Source: Pomacea canaliculata
Taxonomy: Eukaryota > Mollusca > Gastropoda > Architaenioglossa > Ampullariidae
Direction: 5' to 3'
Length of the DNA: 64,000 nt
NCBI RefSeq assembly: GCF_003073045.1
Contig: NC_037598.1
Coordinates: 11,012,486-11,076,485 of the forward strand
Under the pieces are notes generated by a model, which was not told the origin of the DNA, did not search any database, and saw only the letters and a list, made by a program, of their open reading frames with translations. Position 1 is the first letter of the stretch. Every line of letters begins with the position of its first letter. The position numbers were made by a program, and so were the translations under genes. Shown in pieces: positions 37,372-47,400 of the stretch.

Positions 37372-38018
37372 ATGCAGTGTGCTTGTTTGTGCTGCTTTTT
37401 TAATGTAAGCGAACACATTTTGGGAGATGTCTATCGTGCGCTGGTAGAAAGCGTAATTACATTCAATATTGTCTCTTGGTATGGCCAGACAAGCGTGACA
37501 AACAAGAATAAACTGAGGCGCGTCATAAAACACAGCCAGCAAAATCGTACGCTCACAACAGCTGACCCTTTCCCACCTGTACGATCCAGCCCTTGTCCGG
37601 AAAGCAAAACAAATCATGCTTGACCCCACCCATCCACTCAACCCCCCGCTTCGAGCCTATGCCCTCAGGACGGAGATTGAGGGCCCCTCTTGCGAAAAAG
37701 AACGTTTACAGAAGCTCATTCATTCCATCGGCCATCTCTGCTCTCAACAAAGAAAAAACTATAAGCGACTAGTAGACCGAACCTGACGTGTTACACACAA
37801 GGGGGATGACGTAATCCCATCTCTGTTATCACTGTTATTATGTATTCATGGAAACTGGTGTATTGTCCTTTTGATGCGGGCATGTGTGTGTGTGGGTGTG
37901 TGTGTGTGCTCACTTCTGCCATTGCTGATGTTATTGTTGATGTTTTTGATTTTCTCTCTGACTACTTGCATGCTGGAAGACACATCTCCTTCTGGACAAT
38001 AAAGTTATCTTATCTTAG
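37372..38018 (+). mobile_element. 3' end of a CR1/L2-like LINE
   Basis: The frame contains VYRALVESVITFNIVSWYG, the C-terminal RT segment usual in L2/CR1/Rex LINEs, then in another frame LVRKAKQIMLDPTHPLNPPL and RAYALRTEIE. The element closes with GACAATAAAG and a TCTTA repeat. It is 5'-truncated, as such LINEs usually are. Confidence 0.7.
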
Positions 38019-38049
38019 CTTTTGAATATTTTCTTGGACTTTTTTCCAG

Positions 38050-38120
38050 GTGCAACTGGCTAAGCAAAAGAGAAGGAGAGGAGTTCAGCGCCAGCTGAGG
38101 AAATTCAATATTAATGACAG
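38050..38120 (+). other. candidate exon of an unrecognised gene (a)
   Basis: TTTTTTCCAG precedes and GTGTAA follows a 71-nt stretch open in only one frame: VQLAKQKRRRGVQRQLRKFN, then INDR. It starts in phase 0 and ends in phase 2, which fits the candidate exon at 40381. It follows directly on a LINE tail. I do not recognise the peptide. Confidence 0.3.
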
Positions 38121-38570
38121 GTGTAAATCTCCACCTCTACCTTCTGTCTTCTGTTCTGCTTTCTAACGTTCAGTCCATAATTACTTTTACTTACCTGGAA
38201 AAAAAAAAAGAAGTAAATTTCAGGGTAAATTAATGTCTCAAATCATAATCAAAAGTCCAATAGTACTCCCAAACACGTGTTTGCAATGGGGACCACCCTC
38301 AGCAAACCAAAAGAGGGACAGATAAACCTAGTGATAAAATTATAACTAGAAGTTTGTCCAAAAAAATATGGGGTTCGAAGACGACTTTATTGTCAGCGAG
38401 ACGAGCAACGACTCACTATCAACTGTGACTGACCGACCAAAGTTTGAAAACAACGTAGAAGAAGACGACCTTGATACAGACTCGGAAAAAGAAACTTCTC
38501 CCCAAAACATCTCCCAAAGAGAGACAAGGGAACGCACCCCAGCTACGGTTCCCCATAATAATTGCTCCTG

Positions 38571-39474
38571 TACAGAAGGAAAACAGGGCGACTGCAACAG
38601 CCGGCCCTGCAAAATTAACCACGGAGGTTAAAAGCAAACTAGGTGAGGTTGTTGAAATATGGCCAAATATTAGAACAAACAAATCATTGGCTGCTCAAAT
38701 AAAAACCAGCAACTAGAAGCAGCAAATCTCAAATCCACAAATAAAGGAGGATAAGGAGAGTCCCGAGGAAAAACAAGAAAAGATTTTACTCGAAATTCGA
38801 TGTTTCAGTTGCTGCAAATACTATTGGAGCAACTTGTGAAGCTACCGCTCCGAACACCAAAGCTAACTGTGAAGATGAAAATGCACTTTACCCTGCAGCC
38901 AGCGGTGGACGATGTGTGTGTAAAGATGGCTACGTCGGCGTTACAGGCGGTGGCTGCAGTGAGTTCATGAATAGCTTGGTACCTGAGAACTGGACATTGT
39001 ACAGAAGGAAAACAGGGCGACTGCAACAGCCGGCCCTGCAAAATTAACCACGGAGGTTAAATATTAACCACGGAGGTTAAAAGCAAACTAGGTGAGGTTG
39101 TTGAAATATGGCCAAATATTAGAACAAACAAATCATTGGCTGCTCAAATAAAAACCAGCAACTAGAAGCTAACTGTGAAGATGAAAATGCACTTTGCCCT
39201 GCAGCCAGCGGTGGACGATGTGTGTGTAAAGATGGCTACGTCGGCGTTACAGGCGGTGGCTGCAGTGAGTTCATGAATAGCTTGGTACCTGAGAACTGGA
39301 CATTGTACAGAAGGAAAACAGGGCGACTGCAACAGCCGGCCCTGCAAAATTAACCACGGAGGTTAAAAGCAAACTAGGTGAGGTTGTTGAAATATGGCCA
39401 AATATTAGAACAAACAAATCATTGGCTGCTCAAATAAAAACCAGCAACTAGAAGCAGCAAATCTCAAATCCTTT
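38571..39474 (+). repeat. 306-bp-period duplication inside LINE ORF1
   Basis: The segment from TACAGAAGGAAAACAGGGCG to AACCAGCAACTAGAAGC occurs three times, at 38571, 39000 and 39306. Between them an EGF-exon segment with its downstream intron-like piece occurs twice, beginning at 38861 and 39167. The first interval has an extra 20-bp copy of TATTAACCACGGAGGTTAAA at about 39060. The copies are nearly identical, so the duplication is recent, or an assembly artefact. Confidence 0.85.
38809..38958 (+). other. EGF-like exon with splice signals, phase 1-1
   Basis: TGTTTCAG precedes and GTGAGT follows 150 nt that read, in phase 1-1, VAANTIGATCEATAPNTKAN and then CEDENALYPAASGGRCVCKD and GYVGVTGGGC. 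Cysteine spacing with CVC and GGGC is EGF-like, and 1-1 symmetry is the usual form of shuffled EGF exons. One expected Cys is Tyr here; the truncated second copy (39167-39264) has Cys at that place. It has no neighbouring exons of a host gene and appears to have been carried into the LINE. Confidence 0.55.
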
Positions 39475-40380
39475 CTAGGTTTAGCAGTAACATGCTATCC
39501 ACCAGGATAAAACATACCTGTAAAGACAGACCAAAAAAAAAAGGGGTTAGGTGTAGTTAAGAACATTCCATTAGACGAAAGCCTGGAAGAAATAAACCAG
39601 TTATTAGCAGATAACAAAGGCCCAAAAGTAAGAGCGCTTAAAAGATTTAATTTCAGAACTAAAGACAATAAAACTACCCCAAGTAAGGCGATCCTCCTCA
39701 AGTTCAAAGATAGCAAGACGCCTACGTCAGTCAAAATAGGGTATCAGACATACAGTGTAGAGCAGTTTTATCAAACTGAACGACAGTGTTACAACTATAA
39801 CGGGTTTGGACATGTTGCAACCAACTGTAAGCTCAAGGCTCAAGTCTGTGGGCGATGCGGCGAAGAACATGACACCAGAGCCTGCTCAATCCAAGACATT
39901 AAGGACTTTGCCTGCATAAATTGTGGCACCACTGGCCACAGTGCTCGGTACGGAGGCTGCCCCTGCAGGGTTATCCATAGGCTAGCCAGCCAGATCATCG
40001 TGACCGGCCAAATGTCGTACAGGGACACACTGAACTCATCAAAAGAAAGGTACTGGACTAGAAAGGGAACAGCACCCACTAATGAGCTCATGAAGAAACA
40101 ACAAAACTCGCTCCCATCAGCCCCCCAAACAGTTACCCCATTAGAAGAACCTGTTCCAGCCTCACAGCCCATAGATGACGCAGCATCAGAGCCAGTAAAT
40201 GACCACAACGTAGAACACCAGATAAAAACTGAAGAGACAACGACCACCGACCAAGACAGGTTCCCATCCAAGACAACAAAGATTACTTTTAATGAAGTTT
40301 AATAGTCGTGTTTATTACTATTTAGCGCCCTGCAGTTCCACTGCATAAACTTCACCTGTTTGTTATCCATTTTAATGTAG

Positions 40381-40550
40381 GAGTAAGTTCACCAGTCCTG
40401 ACAGGGTTTATGCTCTACGAACATACCAGCTATTCTGCTGTCAGAAGTTATCTGGCGGACCAACTCAGTGTGTCGACGAGTTTGAAAGAGAGGTCAAGTT
40501 AGCTCTCACCATGAACCCGATACCTCAGAATGCGCCCTGTGGTTTGTTAG
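40381..40550 (+). other. candidate exon of an unrecognised gene (b)
   Basis: A good acceptor (pyrimidine-rich, ...ATGTAG) opens a frame SKFTSPDRVYALRTYQLFCC, then QKLSGGPTQCVDEF and EREVKLALTMNP. It takes one base to complete the codon left by the exon at 38050. The 3' border is unclear. It could instead be part of a retroelement gag; I do not recognise it. Confidence 0.3.
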
Positions 40551-40865
40551 GAACAGGGGGTTGTTACCCCTGTCTTTTGTTTAGAGATTTCAGAGATTAT
40601 CGCCCTTACCAGTCAGTATATGAGTGGTTTTACTGCGTCGTGGTTTTGCGCCAGAACCCGACGTCATTTTTTATGACGTAGTTTTATGGCGTCATTTTTA
40701 TGACGTAGTTTTAGAGGGGAGAGGGAGTGAGGAATTTATGGAGAGCGAAACGGACGTGAAAACGGAGGAGCTGAGAAACTGTACGTGTGGATACAGAGAC
40801 GGTTGGGAGAAAGGATCAGTAGCGGACTAGAGTGTGTGGATTGTCCATTTTAGGGAACTGGAATA

Positions 40866-43184
40866 CAGTCAAATCTCTCTACTATGCCACCTACCGGGAC
40901 CGAGCAAAAGTGGCATAGTAGCGAGAGTGGCATAATACGGAGGGTTCGTAAAAACGGCTTTATTTGCTCAGTCCAAAGCTCTCACGAATCGTCGGCTGGC
41001 GCATGTTCTTTCGGCGGATCTCGTATATCAAGTTGTCTAGTCGATCGCACGCTTGCATCACATCGGGCTTCCAGCTTCTCTGTTGTAAGAACTTCCGGAC
41101 GGTGCTCCAAGCGCGCTGGGCTTCCTCGATCGGAACAATTTCCTCCTCGATCTCGTCCTCTTCGCTTTCCACCGGCTCCTCACTGCACAGCATCTCCTCC
41201 GCAATCTCCTCCATCGTGAAAGACCCGCCAGTTGCGAGGCGCTCGTCTGCTTTGAGAAAGTCAGACAGCTCGATCTCCTCGTTCTCGTGCATCTTTTCCT
41301 CGGCAGGCAGAGTTTCCCAGATCTCGAGCAGCTCTACATCCTGTGCCTCAGTTTGAATCTCCTCTTCGATGAATTTGGCCTTCACGAAACAGTTCCTGAT
41401 CGTCGACTTGCCGACCTGCTCCCAAGCACACCGGGCGATGTGTAGAGCGTCGAGCAACGTGAACTTGAACTCCTTTCCCTCTTCCATGGCCTCAAGTCGG
41501 CGGCTTAGCAGGAGCTTCTTGTAGTGGCGCTTGAGGTTCTCTATGATTCCTTGATCCATTGGTTGCGAATTGGCTGTCGTGTTTGGTGGGAAAAAGACCA
41601 GTTGGATGTTGTTCAGCTGGAGGTCGGTAGGGTGGCCAGAGAAGTTATCGAGACAAACAAGCACTCTGCGTCCCTGCTGACTGAGTCGTCCGTCCCATGC
41701 ACGCAACGTCTCCTCGAAAAGCTTAGCCGTCATCCATGCCTTCGAGTTGGCCTTGTACTCGACCGGGATCTCCTTGTTCTTGAAGGCACGGGGTCTCTTG
41801 GAACTGCCGATCACCAGAAGAGGGAACTTCTCGCTACCGCTCATGTTTGTCCCAACCAGAAGAGTGACCCTTTGCTTGCTTTTCTTTCCTCCTGTACACT
41901 TCTCTCCCCTGAAAGCCATGGTCTTGTTCGGAAGCAGCTGCCAGAAGAGTCCAGTCTCGTCCAGGTTGAAGACGTCGTCTGCAGAGAACTGCCTTAGTAA
42001 GGGTCGGAGAACCTGTTGTTGCCACTCAAGAAGGGATTGCGAATCCACCGCTCCAGCTTCGCCCTGCACTGTCTTGAACGTGATGCCGTGGCGCTTCTTG
42101 AACTTGTCCAACCAACCGTCGCTTGCCATGAAGTCCGGAATGTGCATCAGCTCGGCCAGTTTCATCGCCTTCTCCTTGATAAGACCGCCGCTGATAGGCA
42201 GATTCTGTCCTCTTGCTTGCTTCAGCCACATGAGCACTCCCTCATCAAGCTTCGGGTCATGAGCCTGCTTCAACTTCATGCGTTTCGATGGAACACCAAC
42301 TTTGATTGCAGCCTCGATTGCATCCTTCTTGCTGAGAATGCCCTTCACAGTGGTTCTCTTAACTTCGACGCCCCATTTCTTGCTTATCTCCCTGGCCAAC
42401 TTCGACTGATTCGGCTCATTTTTCGCGGCATCGATGATCTCCTTTTTCTCCTTCAGCGTAAAGTCGGTTCGCTTGCGTTTCTGAGCTGACATCGCGTGCT
42501 TGACGTTGACAGAGTCTGACTATGCGTGTACGTATTGAGTTGTGTTGTGCGCAGCTGGGCTGTAGTTCGTCGGTTCACCTCTGGAACGTGAGTGTAATTG
42601 TAACAGGGTAAGATGCGGTGCTCTTCCCTCGATCTTTCCACAACACAACACTTTCGTGGGTTCTAAATCGCTTTGACTACAATAAAGCCAGTCGATGGTG
42701 CTGGCTGTGGCGAAACTCGATCTCACACACTCGCGCCCTTGGTGGAAACTGTGTTCTCACCTTTGCGATAGCTGTCTTCTCTCATTTTGTCCCTCGCTTC
42801 TTCATCCTCCATCCCTCCCAACACATCCGCGCACCTGCATCCTGTCACTAGTCGACCCCCTCCCGCTCTCCCTCTGTCCCAGGGTCGTCACCCGGCCAGT
42901 GACCACCCCACATCGCCATCCTCAACCCTCCCTGTGTGCGTTCTATGTTCCATCCCACCTAACTGCGATGACCCACACTACCGTACAGTATAGTAATTGA
43001 GCACTGCGCGGAATTTTACAACTTGTGCCTTTTAACAGTCACAAAAAAAGTGGCATAGTAGCGAAAGTCTGGGGTGGCATAGTAAATTTTTTTTTACATT
43101 GAATTTATAGTCGGGACCGAGCAAAAGTGGCATAATACCGAGAGTGGCATAGTAGCGGGGTGGCATAGTAGGGAGATTTGACTG
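40866..43184 (-). mobile_element. complete Tigger/pogo DNA transposon
   Basis: Terminal inverted repeats CAGTCAAATCTCTCTACTAT and CAGTCAAATCTCCCTACTAT are flanked by TA on both sides (40864-40865, 43185-43186). The motif GTGGCATAGTAGCG and the block CGGGACCGAGCAAAAGTGGC recur just inside both ends, likely transposase binding sites. The 2319-bp element holds one unbroken transposase gene on the minus strand. Everything needed for movement appears present, so it is probably young and may be active. Confidence 0.95.
40960..42492 (-). CDS. Tigger/pogo (DDE_1) transposase, intact
   Basis: 510 residues, one exon, ATG at 42492. An N-terminal CENP-B/psq-type helix-turn-helix lies at about 8-55 (FTLKEKKEIIDAAK). 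A second Tc5-type DNA-binding domain lies at about 80-145 (SDGWLDKFKKRHGITFKTVQ). The DDE core follows: D178 in NLDETGLFW, D282 in LDNFSGH and D313 in QPMDQGI, a normal DD30D spacing. An acidic stretch (about 430-457) precedes the C-terminus, where RQPTIRESFG resembles the PCNA-binding (PIP) box known from pogo-family transposases. The enzyme cuts at the terminal repeats and inserts at TA in nuclear DNA. No stop or frameshift is present and all key residues are kept. Confidence 0.96.
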   Translation of the reverse strand: MSAQKRKRTDFTLKEKKEIIDAAKNEPNQSKLAREISKKWGVEVKRTTVKGILSKKDAIEAAIKVGVPSKRMKLKQAHDPKLDEGVLMWLKQARGQNLPISGGLIKEKAMKLAELMHIPDFMASDGWLDKFKKRHGITFKTVQGEAGAVDSQSLLEWQQQVLRPLLRQFSADDVFNLDETGLFWQLLPNKTMAFRGEKCTGGKKSKQRVTLLVGTNMSGSEKFPLLVIGSSKRPRAFKNKEIPVEYKANSKAWMTAKLFEETLRAWDGRLSQQGRRVLVCLDNFSGHPTDLQLNNIQLVFFPPNTTANSQPMDQGIIENLKRHYKKLLLSRRLEAMEEGKEFKFTLLDALHIARCAWEQVGKSTIRNCFVKAKFIEEEIQTEAQDVELLEIWETLPAEEKMHENEEIELSDFLKADERLATGGSFTMEEIAEEMLCSEEPVESEEDEIEEEIVPIEEAQRAWSTVRKFLQQRSWKPDVMQACDRLDNLIYEIRRKNMRQPTIRESFGLSK

Positions 43185-43369
43185 TATGTGCAATTCAAGG
43201 AAGATTTCATTTTTGGTGTGAGTTTGGAGTTACAGGTCGCAGTGTGGAAGACCTACGGACTTTGTATTTAGTTAATGTTGATTGATTTAAAGTTTTGATT
43301 CCCACGACAAATCTTCGTGATATGTGATTGGAAGAACACTCAAGGGGACGCGTGCGTGTAGTGAGTGAA

Positions 43370-43726
43370 AGTGAGAGATCAAAAATAAAGTTCCTGACAT
43401 GGTTATATCTTGAGCAAGCTGGGGGACCTGCCAGACGTCGAGTTTTGATGCTTCTGCATGACACAATAGATACGCTGAAATAGATCTTGGGTGTCTTAGT
43501 GGAGGCATATGGCGAGCGGAAAGATGTCGTCGATATCACTGCCAGTTTCTACAATTGCCGACAGCGGCCTGATGAGGCGGTCGACGAGTACGCTGTGACG
43601 CTCCAGAATTTGCAGGCGAAAGCAAACAGCCTGCAGGGGGACGTGTCAAATACCCACCTGGTGGCCCAGTTTGTTAAGGGGCTTAAAAATAGCCATGTAC
43701 AACACAGTTGGGGCACCGTGTGTTAG
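43370..43726 (+). pseudogene. gag fragment of a Ty3/gypsy-like LTR element (fossil)
   Basis: The plus strand encodes FLTWLYLEQAGG, then LVEAYGERKDV, FYNCRQRPDEAVDEYAVTLQ and AQFVKGLKN, the pattern of a Ty3/gypsy-type gag (retrotrans_gag) domain. Only this part remains and it is broken. No pol region or paired LTRs are seen. Sequence at 40556-40863 and 43187-43370 may be its former leader or LTR, now separated by the Tigger insertion. Confidence 0.55.
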
Positions 43727-44449
43727 ATAGAGGACAGGAACTCTGCATTCTTTAAGCTATAATTTTAGCACTCATTTGAGACTAAAGTATAGATTCTTTC
43801 TATGACTACCTTCTAAGTTGTCAGCATACACTATCAACACAGAGAACAATTAAAAAAAAAAAAAGTAAAGGGAACATCTAACCTCCTCCACAAAACAACT
43901 CCTTGCTACAGAATGCTTACCTTGATTTCAAGGCATTCTCAGGACTAGCATGTAAAAACAAACGGAATAGTTAAAGCCAAAGATAAGTGAGAACTGTGCC
44001 CAATTCCAAGTGGTGATAAATCCACTTCAACCTATAAGGTCACTGGACTCAGTGGTGCGTTTCAAGTTTGTTGATTGTCATTTTGAGTAAAAGAAAACTG
44101 TCATTGCCATGGATCAAGTAAACCAGATCTGAGCTAGTTATATGACCCAATGAATCCTATAGGTATATTTCCCACATCAGAAATAGGACCAATCTAAAAA
44201 GATCAGATATAGCCACTAACAGCCAACAGGTTTGTTTTTTTTAATACCACCTGGTTATTACTGTTAAAGTTTTGTTAAAGGCCATGTGAATGCAGAAAAA
44301 AATCTGGTACAATTACAGAACTGAGCCATAATCGGAAAGCACAAAGAACAAAAAAAAGGCTAGTTCTTTTTGTAATAAAACCATACCCAACTCTAATGAA
44401 AGACCAACGACTTCCAACAACTGGAGGTTACATGTATCTTGCTGTACCT
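43727..44449 (-). other. 3' untranslated region of the BTB zinc-finger gene
   Basis: There is no coding frame. ATTAAA on the minus strand at 44245-44240, about 205 nt after the stop, is a plausible poly(A) signal variant. The rest shows only short A/T runs. Confidence 0.45.
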
Positions 44450-47400
44450 TTAGAGCAATGCCATGAAAGCATTCAGTCCACCAAAGTCAGGGTTCTGCTG
44501 AGAGCTGTGAGTTAGAGGAGGCTGTTGCTGCTGTTGATGAGATTGCTGCTGGTGATGCTCTTGCTGCTGCTGTAAGGTTAACTGTGCTGGTGTGACAGGC
44601 AAGCCAGAGGACTGAAAAACTTGTTGGAGACCAGCAGCATTTACTCCAGATTGAGTTGACAGCAGAGACAGTGTCAACCCATGAGACAGGGATGCCAGAC
44701 TGTCAGCTGCAGAGGCTGTTGCATGCTGCGGCATGGTCGAAAGCAAAATGTGTGGTGCTACAGGCATGTCTGTCGAGATGGAGTGAGCAAGAACTATCGC
44801 GTTAGTGTTTGATACCACAGAGGATGGCAAAGAGACTTGTTCGCTGCCTGACGCAGCACCAACAGACATCGCCAGCTGCTGCAAAAGTGAGGCAGATGTG
44901 TGTGCAGCCTGCTGTGGCTGCTGCAAGAGGGAAGCAGGTGCATGGTGTTGTATGTGCAACGAAACATGCCGGGGAGGGTGGCTTAGGCTTTGGTGGTTGT
45001 TAGAGTGCATGTGATGAAACTGCTTTGGATGCAAGCTGTCATACGAGAGTTGGGTGGAGGTGATGGCCACAGATTTGCCACTTGATCCAGTTAAGGATCT
45101 GACTCCATCCTCTATGCCCTGAGAACTGGAGCCCGTGGCAGCTCCAACAGTCTGACCTGAGCTACCAGACACTGTGTACTCAATGCGACCAACCACCCTC
45201 TCATGCAAACCATACCCGTTCGTCTGAGTCCTGTTTTCACAGTTGGTAGCTAGAGAGTGATGCGGAACAAGCTCTTGGCCTGATGCACGATCATATACCT
45301 GACCGGTGCTCTCTGTAATCTCAGAAGCAAGTTGCACTTCCTCTGCTGCTGACACTAAAGTTGCTATTGATGCCTCTACATTCTGCCCCCAGTGGTTCTC
45401 CTTTGGTAAAGCAGAGGAAACCATCTTGATGTTGGATGATGAGGTGGCTGTGGTAGAGGAAGTTGTGGGAATAGAAGAGGAGATACCTTTTTTCTTACGA
45501 GGTGTGAACTTGCGTTTAACAGCTGGATTGTCACCATGATGTCTCTCTACATGCTCACGCAGCTTGTCCATCCTTGTGGAACTGTAGTCACACTTCTCAC
45601 ATCTGGTGATAAAAACACAGCGAAATACTGAGATGTACAAAAACAAAATGTCTCCCATAGCAATAAAATTTAATTTTACCTTACATCACACACATACACA
45701 CAGCTTTCCAAATAACAGAAACAGCAGAAAAATTTAACAAGAGAGTGTAGTGCAGGAGAGGGTCGGAAATAAAGTGTAGCCAGCAACCTATATCACGGTA
45801 GGCAGCCAGCCCTGCAAGCAGATGTCACATGCAGAGAAAGAAAAGTGTGCCGAGATGAGCTGAACCCCAGACAGACAACTCTCACTCAAACTGTTGCACC
45901 ACTGGACCACCCTATCACAGAAGGGAGGGAGAAAGTAAACTGAGTCTGCTGATTGACTAAGAAATTCTCTTGGGAACAAACATCATCCTCTCCCTTCTAC
46001 TAGAATGGAATCTCTTATATAAGCACAAGCTTGTACTGTTTACCTGAAGGGTCTATCCTCTTGGTGTATGCGTCTGTGACGTACCAAATGACTCTTCTCC
46101 ACAAAAGACTTTTGACATATCTCACAGGCAAAGTGTCGGACATTCAGGTGGGATCTCATATGTGCCTTTAGTTGACTGCGTTTTGGAGAGTAGTACTTAC
46201 ACATAGGGAAGTTACAGTGAAACACCTCTCCTGCCACAAGAAGTAAAATGGTCAAGCCAAACACAGCCAGAAATGCATGCAAACACAATCACTTTCTACC
46301 TAAAGTTTTTTTAAAAAATGACTGTACATGAAAGAAAATGGCCAATCTTTCTCAATTCATGCCAAAGTTGAATTGCTACATGAAGAAATGATAAATGTAA
46401 GTTTAGTTTCCTACCAGTGTGTATCCGTTTGTGGGCAATGAGGTGAGATTGATATTTAGTTGAGAAGCCACAGGTATCACACAGGTATGGTCGATCATCA
46501 CTGTGAATGACCATATGTTGCTCCATTGTGTTCTTCATTCGAAAACGACGTTTACATACTGGGCACTCAAATTTCTTGTCATCTGTCAAGATTAAACAGA
46601 AAAGTTAAATTACATACACTGATGTATACTCAAGCCACCACATCCTTGCAAGCATTTCTAAATACCATGATTGAAAAAAAAAAAAAATAAATGAAGTTTT
46701 GTCATTATAAAACATTTATAAATACAAATAAACTAGGGAAGACAAACTGAAACAAACTGGCCTTTTTGACCAACCTTTTAAAAATTCTATAAAAATACAA
46801 TGAAGTTGGAAATTTAACTAAATAATCTTTCATGGTCTCTAGCGGTGCCTTAAGTTTCAAAGCAGCAAAGACTATCACCTGAAACCCATACCTGAATGGC
46901 ATTTCAGATGTGCATAGAGATTGTTGCTGTTGCGGAAAAGAGCTCCACAATGAGTACACTTATAAGGCCGCTCATCTGTATGTTTGCGCCGGTGCATCAG
47001 GAAGGGCTGAATCTTACTGGCAGCATATCCGCATCCTTCATGGTCACAAACATGAGGTGGTCCAGGAAAATGTTGGCGCATGTGGCTGTAAAAGGCCATG
47101 CGCCAGAAGCACTCAAAACTGCACACTGTGCATGAAAACACAGTTCCTTGCTTGACATGAGGAGGTTTCTGAGGACCAGCTGAGACTGCACTGAATGAAG
47201 CCGAATTACCATGCTCTTCACATTTGTTTGAACTGTCAGGAAAATGTGGGGATGTCCTTTTCTGCTCCTGTGGCACGCTTTCTTCTGCTGGAAGCAAATA
47301 TGCAGGCAGCTGTTTGTGTGAAGAGGCAGACTGCTCTAACTGCACAGGTTCTGTTAAAGAGATTTGCTCTTGATTTGTAAGGGATCCATTTTAAGTCCTT

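Larger units (their letters stand above)
38370..40302 (+). pseudogene. LINE ORF1 split by an internal tandem duplication
   Basis: The N-terminal part (38370-38716) is acidic and then basic (VKSKLGEVVEIWPNIRTNKS). The C-terminal part runs open from 39511 to 40302: GVVKNIPLDESLEEINQLL, then three CCHC-like knuckles at 39790-39965 (the first has Tyr for its second Cys), then a Gln/Pro/Thr-rich tail. This is a Jockey/I-type ORF1 distinct from the one at 32909. Between the parts lies a 306-bp duplicated block holding an EGF-like exon. A TAA at 39508 stands just before the C-terminal part. No ORF2 follows. Confidence 0.65.

Noticed and set aside
40964-42489. Several long plus-strand frames (up to 171 codons)
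   Set aside because: They are shadows of the intact Tigger transposase on the minus strand.
44805-45003. Cys-rich plus-strand frames
   Set aside because: Antisense of the Gln/Ser-rich tail of the BTB zinc-finger protein.
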